Source of the DNA: Deltaproteobacteria bacterium
GTDB lineage: Bacteria > Desulfobacterota > Syntrophobacteria > B119-G9
Reading direction: 5' to 3'
NCBI GenBank assembly: GCA_003646715.1
Contig: QMLL01000003.1
Coordinates: 1 to 22,333, forward strand
DNA length: 22,333 nt
In this document: piece by piece, positions 17,031 to 22,333 of the stretch
Layout of the letters: every line of letters begins with the position of its first letter
Position numbering within the stretch: the first letter of the stretch is position 1
The notes under the pieces: model-generated
Database searches by the model: none
Seen by the model: the letters and a program-made list of their open reading frames with translations, nothing else
Told to the model about the DNA's origin: nothing
Position numbers and translations under genes: made by a program

Positions 17031-19085
17031 TCATTCACTTAAGAGTTTTTTCAGATGATCCACCACGCGTCTGTCCAGTCTTCCAAGGCGAGCACTTTTT
17101 TCTATTTCCTCGAGTGCAGCGTTTTTCTCCCATCTTTCGCGGTAAGGACGCCACGCAGTTAGAGCCGCATACATATCTGCAACGGCGGCTATTCGGCCTC
17201 CAAGACTGATCTGCTCTCCGCGTTTTTGAAACGGGTAACCGCTGCCGTCAAGATATTCATGATGTTCCAGGATTGTGCGAAGTATTTCGGGATCATTTAT
17301 CCCGAGTTTTTTCGCCATATCGACACTTTCTTCTGGATGCAATCTGATCTCGGCAAGTTCCAGCTCTGTCAAAGTGCCCTTCCTGTTGAGCAGGTGAGGC
17401 GAGATCTTCTTTTTTCCAAGGTCTAGCAGATAACCTGCGAGAAGAAGGTTTCGTCTTCGGGTTTCATTTAATTTGAAACAGTCAGCCAGTGCATAACATA
17501 AGACCGCTACCACAATCGCGTGCCCAATTGACCCATCTATGGCTTCCACGGGTAAAACCACGTTTTTCGGTATCTGAATAAATCCCTCGGCAAAGTTGTA
17601 TTTCTGATAAAATTTTTCCGGAATAACAGTCCTGTCGTGGAGAGGATCTTTCAAACCGATCACTTCGAAAACCGCTAGCGGGGTTTTTTTACCCTTTAAT
17701 GCAACTTTTTCATATCTGTCTTTAAACATGTTTGCGTCGGCATATGCCAGCTTTATATCAGGATTATCCGGATCAAGCGCGAGGGCTTGTTTAAAAAAAC
17801 AACTAGCTTTGCTGGGTTCTTTTAATTCAAAATAGATCTTGCCGGCTTCAAAAAATGCATCTACGTCTCTGGGATTACTCTTAATTCTTTTTATTAACTT
17901 GGCAAGCTTTTCCCGAAGCTGTTCATAATCTGTGTCTTCTTCGTCTTCGTCGTTGAGGCGAACTCTTTTTACCCTGAAAAAACGATTGACTTCATAGTAT
18001 GTTTCTTCGTCGATGTATATGCTACCGGGTTTGCATATCTCCTGTAAGCGAGCTGCAAGGTTCACCACTGAGCCGATTGCAGTGTATGTTTTTCTAAGAT
18101 GTCCGATTACTCCCGTTATTGCATAGCCTGTGCTGATCCCGATTCTCATTTCCCAATCGACTTTAAGTTTTCTTATTGCTTCCTGGAGCTCGATAGCAGC
18201 AAGTATTGCTTGAAGTGGATGCATCACATAGTCCGATGGGATACCAAATTCGCAGAGTATCCCGTCGCCCAGATACTTATCAATAGTGCCGTTGTAATTA
18301 TCTATAACGGGCTCTATTACTTTTAGGAACTCGTTTATTTCCCCCACTATCTCTTCTGGATGCCTGTCTTCTGAAAACAAAGTAAAATCTGCAATATCAG
18401 CGAAAAGAACGGAACATCTGCGCTTCTCGTTTCTCAATTTTCCTTCAAACATCAGGCGGGCAACTTCGGGTGCAAGAGTGGTGGAATAAACTTCTTCGAT
18501 TTTATTCTGTAGATCTAAAATGGTGTTTTCTTTCTCGGCAAGAGAGGTTCTGTATTCGCGCAGTTGGCTCAGGTAATCTCCGATCTCTAGATTAAGGTCG
18601 CGAACCTGGTTCTCATACTCGTTGATGGTTTCTTGAAGTTCCTCTACGGTTTTGTCTTCCGTTTCAACCTTCTGGCGACAATTTATGGCGGTAATGGAGA
18701 GAAAAGTCGCAATGAAATACCAGATTCCAAGATATGCCAGTTTTAGCTCTTTTGGCATATTGCTAATGGTAGCATATGGTCCGAAAAATTGAGCTGCAAC
18801 CAATCCGAACAGTAATGGGATTGGAAGAAGGAAGCTCTTTCTACCAAACCACCAGCAGGACAAAACCAGCGGAATATAGAAGAGTTCTATCAAGTATTTG
18901 GGGTCTATCTTAAATGGCGGACGATGAATCAAGAATATGATCGCTCCGACTATACTCACGAAACCAACAAATTGGGGTATGAGACTTTTCAAAGTTTTTC
19001 CGTGGGCTTCTCCGGAAAAGGAATCCCCCTTGATGCCACCGCGGGGAATCCATTTACTCTTTAGCGTGTTTATGATTTCACTCAT
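17031..19085 (-). CDS. Membrane class III nucleotidyl cyclase with TPR and degenerate HD-GYP domain
   Basis: Signal-transduction protein of 684 residues. In order: about 35 cytoplasmic residues; four predicted membrane helices between 35 and 135; a coiled coil (about 140-200); a class III cyclase domain (about 220-375) with metal ligands D230 (LFADIADF) and D274 (YLGDG), K270, and N342 and R346 (VVNLAARL); an acidic linker; two TPR-like helices (about 405-460); and an HD-GYP domain (about 515-684). In the last, HHEYLDGSGYP (608-618) is intact but the HD dyad reads L554-D555 and ADMYAALT replaces the usual ADxYDALT. The cyclase may be active; the usual base-selecting Asp before VVN is Ser, so ATP or GTP preference is unclear. 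Start: the frame is open to a TTG at 19205, but no ribosome site supports it; the ATG at 19085 gives MSEIINTLK. Confidence 0.87.
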   Translation of the reverse strand: MSEIINTLKSKWIPRGGIKGDSFSGEAHGKTLKSLIPQFVGFVSIVGAIIFLIHRPPFKIDPKYLIELFYIPLVLSCWWFGRKSFLLPIPLLFGLVAAQFFGPYATISNMPKELKLAYLGIWYFIATFLSITAINCRQKVETEDKTVEELQETINEYENQVRDLNLEIGDYLSQLREYRTSLAEKENTILDLQNKIEEVYSTTLAPEVARLMFEGKLRNEKRRCSVLFADIADFTLFSEDRHPEEIVGEINEFLKVIEPVIDNYNGTIDKYLGDGILCEFGIPSDYVMHPLQAILAAIELQEAIRKLKVDWEMRIGISTGYAITGVIGHLRKTYTAIGSVVNLAARLQEICKPGSIYIDEETYYEVNRFFRVKRVRLNDEDEEDTDYEQLREKLAKLIKRIKSNPRDVDAFFEAGKIYFELKEPSKASCFFKQALALDPDNPDIKLAYADANMFKDRYEKVALKGKKTPLAVFEVIGLKDPLHDRTVIPEKFYQKYNFAEGFIQIPKNVVLPVEAIDGSIGHAIVVAVLCYALADCFKLNETRRRNLLLAGYLLDLGKKKISPHLLNRKGTLTELELAEIRLHPEESVDMAKKLGINDPEILRTILEHHEYLDGSGYPFQKRGEQISLGGRIAAVADMYAALTAWRPYRERWEKNAALEEIEKSARLGRLDRRVVDHLKKLLSE

Positions 19086-19507
19086 GGTAATTCCAGCTAC
19101 CTGTAAGCGTTTTTTCTGTTTAGATATAGATTTCTGGTGTTGAGCTCTTCTATGGGTGATAACACCTAGCCAAGATTTATATTCCAACAGAAATAAGTTA
19201 CGCAAAATTCACGCCATAATTTTCATTTTTGGGAATTCTTGAAACGCCCCATGGTTAAGAGGAAAACAGGCTTTGTTAGATAAAAAAACAAAAAGACTGG
19301 TTTGAGGAAATATGGTGAAATCGCAAATATCTTGTCTAAGTGCGCACTTTTTATCTAATTATGTTCGAGGGAACCAAAAGCAATAATATACTTTAAACCC
19401 AGCGATGGTTTCTCCGTAAATTCCATATGTTACAATACTTTAATCTGATCACATAACCATAGTCTATTATCTCGATCAGTTAGCATCAGTAAGCAGTCGA
19501 GATCAAT
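19086..19507. other. Intergenic region upstream of the cyclase gene
   Basis: It is AT-rich and lies between usp and the cyclase gene, both on -. The only marked structure is the 12-base perfect palindrome AAGTGCGCACTT at 19338-19349, a possible operator. The first 120 bases (19086-19205) are an open extension of the cyclase frame and could be coding if a TTG start is used. Confidence 0.5.
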
Positions 19508-19987
19508 CTATTCTTTCTTTTTCTGCCGCACAGTTAACACCGAGCAGGGTGCTTTTCTCATCACCCGGTCTGCTGTGCTACCAAAAATTACATGGGCAAG
19601 TCCCGTGAGCCCGTGACTCCCCATAACTATCAGGTCGAAATCCTTTTCTTTCGCGAGCTTAACAATTTCCGTTGCCGGGTATCCGGGTATGATATGCACT
19701 TCGTAGTGCTGCTTTCCTTTGAGTCTACTGAGGTAGAGTTCCTCTATTCGCTCACCTGCGGCCTCGGTAGCGCTTTCCATGATCTTTACCCTCGAATCTT
19801 CAGGTACAAGTTCAATGGGAACACAGATTTCCTGATCGGGTACAAGCGTCAACCCCACAACTATGTGTACAATGTGAAGAGTCGCCCCGTACCTCCATGC
19901 AAGATCCTTGGCCAGCTCAAATGCAACGTTCGCGTTTTCGGAAAAGTCGGTACAATAAGCAATGTTTTTCAAAATATTTTCTCCCAT
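19508..19987 (-). CDS. Universal stress protein (UspA family)
   Basis: Small cytoplasmic stress protein of 159 residues. The fold signature is seen in NIAYCTDFSENANVAFELAKDLA at the start and in the ATP-binding loop DLIVMGSHGLTGLAHVIFGSTADRVM, where the glycine spacing (GSHG, then GST) fits the nucleotide-binding subgroup. The end, APCSVLTVR, is typical. TAGGAGCG precedes the ATG. It is last in the operon: eight bases separate it from the amidohydrolase gene. Target and trigger are unknown. Confidence 0.93.
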   Translation of the reverse strand: MGENILKNIAYCTDFSENANVAFELAKDLAWRYGATLHIVHIVVGLTLVPDQEICVPIELVPEDSRVKIMESATEAAGERIEELYLSRLKGKQHYEVHIIPGYPATEIVKLAKEKDFDLIVMGSHGLTGLAHVIFGSTADRVMRKAPCSVLTVRQKKKE

Positions 19988-19995
19988 GATCGCTC

Positions 19996-20766
19996 CTAAG
20001 ACTTAATCTTCTTAAATAAACTTACAATGTTATCTCTTAATATCAATCTTTGTTCCTTCTCCGCTAACCCCAGGTCGTAGATTTTACCAATCTCTGAGTA
20101 CGGGAAACCGAACGGATAATCGCTACCAAAAATAATCTTCTCAATCGAATATGTCTTTATATAGTACTTGATAGTGGAAGGATGCGCCAGGGCAGTATCT
20201 GCATATACGTTTGGTAACTCCCATATGCCTTCACGCTCCAGGGCTTCAAAGGATCCATTTAAAGCTCCAAGGTGAGGAATGATAATTGTTGCCTCCGGTG
20301 CGAGCTCTTTCACGAAACGAATGGTATTTTCAAGGCTCTCTTCCAGCACAATGGGCAGATTTTTCTCAGTTGCTTTTTCTATAAATTTTGTGCATTTAGG
20401 ATCATCGTAATTGTATTCGGGCTCGTCTGGGTGCCTATGCCATTTTATCCCGAAGTAACCTTTTTCCAGTTCCAATACCTTAAAATCATTCCACACGAAG
20501 TAATAGGGAAACACAGGTTTTCCCTCTTTGTAAAGTGAAAGCAGGTAGTCATTAGCAGATTGGCGTTTTCGTTTCCATTCCTGGGTGTCCTTGAAATATG
20601 GACTATAGCGGTCGTATATTTCTTCCACCGGTGCAAACATGCACGCGGCATCGATACGAGCATAGGTCATCAACGGATAAATGTTTTCAAAAGTGAGTTT
20701 TTCAAAATTCCTTCCACAGTGAATATGGGCATCTATTATCTTGATCTGTGAAAAATCCGGTAACAA
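19996..20766 (-). CDS. Amidohydrolase-2 family metal-dependent hydrolase
   Basis: TIM-barrel hydrolase, about 256 residues. Metal-site motifs are DAHIHCG near the start (HxH), a KWHRHPDE segment, IIIPHLGALNG (His after strand 5-6) and the closing IFGSDYPFG (Asp), the pattern of PF04909. The substrate cannot be read from sequence; family members include decarboxylases, lactonases and amidases. TTG codons at 20772 and 20766 compete; AAGGAG at 20775-20780 is eight bases from the second, only two from the first, so the second is preferred. The first would overlap the upstream stop as TTGA. It is the middle gene of a three-gene operon with the ThrRS editing-domain protein and usp. Confidence 0.85.
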   Translation of the reverse strand: MLPDFSQIKIIDAHIHCGRNFEKLTFENIYPLMTYARIDAACMFAPVEEIYDRYSPYFKDTQEWKRKRQSANDYLLSLYKEGKPVFPYYFVWNDFKVLELEKGYFGIKWHRHPDEPEYNYDDPKCTKFIEKATEKNLPIVLEESLENTIRFVKELAPEATIIIPHLGALNGSFEALEREGIWELPNVYADTALAHPSTIKYYIKTYSIEKIIFGSDYPFGFPYSEIGKIYDLGLAEKEQRLILRDNIVSLFKKIKS

Positions 20767-20768
20767 GA

Positions 20769-21179
20769 TCAAATCTCCTTGAAAACCTTTGCCAGCGATT
20801 CACCCGCAACATGTATACGCCATTCGTTCAGGTAACCAAACGGAGTAATTATAACCTCATAGTTGGTCCTCTCAAGTCTTTGCCGAACCTCCTCTACGAC
20901 CTTGATGGCGATTTCCGGGGGCGCTTTGCTTGGTGACAGATGATTAAAAGAATGAAGAACCACAGATTTGGTTTTGAACTTTCCCGCCAGCCACTTGGCA
21001 TTTTTTACGAACTTAGTTATTACCTTACTCATTCTTTCCATGTCAGAGGGTTCGGCATGAAAAAAGATGACCACTGTATTGATCACCTTTTTTTCAACTT
21101 CCACGTCATCAACTTCTTGGAGTACCTTCTGATAGGTTTTAAACCAGAACTCAGGGGCATAGAACATTAGCAGTTTCAA
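20769..21179 (-). CDS. Free-standing archaeal-type threonyl-tRNA synthetase editing domain protein
   Basis: The 136 residues resemble the N-terminal editing domain of archaeal ThrRS (PF08915, related to D-aminoacyl-tRNA deacylase), which removes serine mischarged to tRNA-Thr. Diagnostic are the N-terminal MKLLMFYAP strand, VVIFFHAEPSD, the HSFNHLSPSKAPPEIA segment (family: YPFAHLS) and the TPFGYLNEWRIHVAGESLA end (family: APFGYYKAFKI). H80 is kept, but the Tyr-Lys pair that I recall as important in Pyrococcus is Leu117-Asn118 here, so activity may be changed or lost. It contains no synthetase domains and is complete. The TTG start is set by AAAGGAG six bases upstream. First gene of the operon with the amidohydrolase and usp. 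Confidence 0.75.
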   Translation of the reverse strand: MKLLMFYAPEFWFKTYQKVLQEVDDVEVEKKVINTVVIFFHAEPSDMERMSKVITKFVKNAKWLAGKFKTKSVVLHSFNHLSPSKAPPEIAIKVVEEVRQRLERTNYEVIITPFGYLNEWRIHVAGESLAKVFKEI

Positions 21180-21361
21180 GCCGAACTCCTTTGCGCTCTA
21201 AAATCTTTTGATAGAGTAGAATTTTTTTGCTTAATTTTCCAGGAAAATTTCGTTACAAAAATATTCAGGCAAAAAATTTATGCTTGCATTTCTTCTAAAT
21301 CACCCTTTAAATTATTGTGGGTTTTCTACAAACATATTTAGATTAAAGAAGGAGGCGTGGT
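21180..21361. promoter_or_regulatory. Divergent promoter region between ThrRS-editing operon and CGGC gene
   Basis: A 182-base AT-rich stretch that must serve both strands. It contains AAATTTATGC at 21274-21283, the same decamer found before the corrinoid activator gene and in the leader of the large oxidoreductase, 79 bases before the start of the + gene. No clear -35/-10 pair could be fixed. Confidence 0.4.
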
Positions 21362-21706
21362 ATGAGAGTAGTAATAGGAGCTTGCGGGAGTTATATGGAT
21401 GATGGCTATGGATGCCCTGGTGAGTGGAAATGCCTTACGGCTGCGGCTCAAAAGGACGGAGAGTTCGCCAATTATGACGGCGAAGTAAAGGTGGTGGGTT
21501 TTCTGACCTGCAACTGCCCGGGAAGGGCATTTGTAAGCAACCTTGCAATGATCAAGAAAAATACGGATTTTGATGCTGTTCATCTGAGCAGTTGCATGGT
21601 GGGTGCAAAACCGGGTTGTCCTTATCACGACATGGATGAGCTGGTTAAAATGATTGAAGAAAAGTGTGGCGTCAAGTGCATAAAGGGAACTCATAACTAC
21701 GGATAA
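21362..21706 (+). CDS. CGGC domain-containing protein
   Basis: Small cysteine-rich protein of 114 residues with the features of the CGGC domain (PF08821), a family proposed to bind metal but without known function. Visible are the first strand ending in ACGSYM, EWKCLTAAAQ, VVGFLTCNCPGRAFVSNL, DAVHLSSCMVGAKPGCPYH and the closing CIKGTHNYG. The name-giving CGGC is CNCPGR here. Nine cysteines in such a short protein suggest metal or cluster binding. A strong AGAAGGAGG six bases upstream fixes the ATG. It is divergent from the ThrRS-editing operon and stands alone. Confidence 0.8.
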   Translation: MRVVIGACGSYMDDGYGCPGEWKCLTAAAQKDGEFANYDGEVKVVGFLTCNCPGRAFVSNLAMIKKNTDFDAVHLSSCMVGAKPGCPYHDMDELVKMIEEKCGVKCIKGTHNYG

Positions 21707-21745
21707 CCAGGTATCATTCTGTTTCGGATCATGATCATCGGCGGA

Positions 21746-21767
21746 GGAGCGGGGCAGACCCCGTTCC
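21746..21767 (+). terminator. Stable hairpin downstream of the CGGC gene
   Basis: GGAGCGGGG pairs with CCCCGTTCC (9 bp with one G-T pair) around the tetraloop CAGA. It begins 40 bases after the stop. No T tract follows, so it may stabilise the mRNA end or be the first stem of the structured region that continues to 21879. Confidence 0.5.
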
Positions 21768-21879
21768 ATGCCAGCTTGACACGTGGAAGGATCTCGGGTC
21801 AGAGACCGCTAGCTGGTATGCGGCTCCATCTCGCTCTTGCATGAGAGCACTGAGATGTTGCTGGCAGCCGAGACCTTCC
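21746..21879. ncRNA. Candidate structured RNA or compound inverted repeat
   Basis: A GC-rich island in AT-rich flanks with several long complementarities: GGAAGG-A-TCTCGG (21785-21797) with CCGAGACCTTCC (21868-21879); CATCTCGCTCT (21827-21837) with AGAGC-act-GAGATG (21844-21857); CATGCCAGC (21767-21775) with GCTGGTATG (21812-21820). TGCCAGC (21769-21775) can alternatively pair with GCTGGCA (21860-21866). The first and third pairings cross, so the fold would be pseudoknotted or switch between states. No known RNA family was recognised; a decayed mobile element is an alternative, and the strand is uncertain. Confidence 0.4.
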
Positions 21880-21881
21880 TA

Positions 21882-21910
21882 TTGACATGTTGCGGACTAT
21901 TCTATACTAT
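21882..21910 (+). promoter_or_regulatory. Sigma-70-type promoter of tRNA-Ala
   Basis: Perfect -35 TTGACA at 21882-21887. The -10 is TATACT at 21903-21908 (spacer 15) or TACTAT at 21905-21910 (spacer 17). The predicted transcription start falls a few bases before the tRNA at 21925. Confidence 0.7.
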
Positions 21911-21924
21911 TTTAAGTAAATGAT

Positions 21925-21997
21925 GGGGATGTAGCTCAGTTGGGAGAGCGCAGCCTTCGCAAGGCTGAGGTCGCCGGTTCGATCCCGGTCATCTCCA
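21925..21997 (+). tRNA. tRNA-Ala, anticodon CGC
   Basis: Complete cloverleaf of 73 bases: acceptor GGGGATG/CATCTCC (one G-U), D stem GCTC/GAGC, anticodon stem CAGCC/GGCTG with loop TTCGCAA giving anticodon CGC for the Ala codon GCG, and T stem GCCGG/CCGGT with loop TTCGATC. The discriminator base is A; the following TCA shows that the CCA end is not encoded and must be added enzymatically. Confidence 0.96.
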
Positions 21998-22043
21998 TCA
22001 AATATTTTTAGAGGGTTATGTCTGATTGAAAAATTTGGATTTT

Positions 22044-22081
22044 GCTAATTTTGGGGAACTTTGTTCCCCAAAAATGTTAGC
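22044..22081. repeat. Long inverted repeat downstream of tRNA-Ala
   Basis: An 11-bp perfect stem, TTTTGGGGAAC with GTTCCCCAAAA, around loop TTT (22049-22073), extended after a three-base bulge by GCTAA/TTAGC. It lies 47 bases past the tRNA and about 70 before the end of the next gene. It could terminate transcripts from either side, or be a small palindromic element. Confidence 0.65.
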
Positions 22082-22150
22082 CATTTCCTGTGCTATTTTA
22101 GCTCACCTTCTGTAAGTTCTTTACAAAGTTTAGTGACAGTAAACCGTCGT

Positions 22151-22333
22151 CTACCACCTCACACAATACTTCCGCCCGTACCACGGTAGCATCCCCCAAG
22201 CCGTGGCCACGTCCGTGACCGCTTCATATGCGCCGATATCCGGGGCTCGACCATAGTGGATCATATTACCTGCCAGGTCTTGCCAGTTGCTGTCATGAAT
22301 CGGGAGCTTCACGCCTGCATCAATGCAGGGGGA
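22151..22333 (-). CDS. C-terminal end of a right-handed beta-helix (choice-of-anchor Q type) protein, 5' end outside window
   Basis: Sixty codons and a TAG stop are open from the right edge. The translation contains SPCIDAGVKLPI, then QDLAGNMIHYGRAPDIGAYE, closely matching the end signature of secreted parallel beta-helix proteins (SPAIDAG, DLDGN, DIGAYE). About 23 residues follow it (AVTDVATAWGMLPWYGRKYC and VRW), with no recognised anchor. The function is unknown; such proteins are usually extracellular, binding or cleaving polysaccharides, or serve as surface adhesins. The match also fixes strand and frame. The base composition is GC-richer than the flanking intergenic DNA. Confidence 0.75.
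   Translation of the reverse strand, partial: SPCIDAGVKLPIHDSNWQDLAGNMIHYGRAPDIGAYEAVTDVATAWGMLPWYGRKYCVRW

Noticed and set aside
19086..19205. Forty extra N-terminal residues on the cyclase from a TTG start
   Set aside because: There is no ribosome site before that TTG, and the basic, low-complexity extension matches no known domain; the ATG at 19085 is more likely.
21338..21769. A 143-codon open frame antisense to the CGGC gene
   Set aside because: It has no ribosome site or recognisable domain and runs opposite a gene with strong family motifs and an excellent ribosome site.
21746..21879. SRP RNA, tmRNA, 6S RNA or RNase P RNA
   Set aside because: None of the conserved cores of these RNAs was recognised in the structured island on either strand.
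1..22333. CRISPR array, prophage or insertion sequence
   Set aside because: No regularly spaced repeats, transposase, integrase or phage genes are visible; the only repeats are short palindromes.

Overview
The window looks like chromosome from a strictly anaerobic, probably Desulfobacterota (deltaproteobacterial-type) sulfate reducer or syntroph, possibly thermophilic. The pointers are an rpoN/hpf/ptsN/rapZ cluster typical of Gram-negative proteobacteria, LptB (an outer membrane with LPS), a Ni-Fe carbon monoxide dehydrogenase with its ferredoxin, a corrinoid-protein activator of the Wood-Ljungdahl pathway, and a very large flavin/iron-sulfur oxidoreductase. The assignment rests on family resemblance recalled from protein motifs, not on a database search.

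Left part (1-4597, + strand): the 3' part of lptB, then rpoN (sigma-54), long-form hpf, ptsN (EIIA-Ntr), a terminator-like hairpin, rapZ and a mannose-family PTS EIIA. This is the classic nitrogen-PTS/sigma-54 neighbourhood, but without hprK and without HPr. A 418-base gap follows (4598-5015) carrying several short palindromic repeats.

C1/energy part (5016-15164): RACo-type corrinoid activator on +; then on the - strand, read from right to left, cooF (four-cluster ferredoxin), cooS (CO dehydrogenase) and, 27 bases behind it, a mannose-1-phosphate guanylyltransferase gene. An 814-base AT-rich gap with divergent promoters separates cooF from a 1228-residue + strand protein that joins a NuoG/FdhA-like chain to an inserted GltD-like FAD/NAD(P)H module, with no molybdenum ligand. 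A plausible picture is CO (or acetyl-CoA-derived CO) oxidised by CooS, electrons passed to CooF and exchanged with NAD(P)H by a flavoenzyme such as the fusion protein; RACo would keep the corrinoid protein of the same pathway reduced. AcsABCDE, cooC and cooA are not in the window.

Right part (15187-22333): recJ and, upstream of it on the same strand, a membrane class III nucleotidyl cyclase with TPR and a degenerate HD-GYP domain; then a - strand operon of a free-standing archaeal-type ThrRS editing domain, an amidohydrolase and a universal stress protein. A CGGC-domain protein is divergent from that operon. After it come a strongly structured non-coding stretch, tRNA-Ala(CGC) with its own promoter, an inverted repeat, and the C-terminal end of a right-handed beta-helix surface or secreted protein running in from the right edge.

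Most notable: the NuoG-GltD fusion with an empty Mo site, the stand-alone ThrRS editing domain with altered active-site residues, the cyclase/pseudo-HD-GYP hybrid, and the potentially pseudoknotted non-coding region at 21746-21879.
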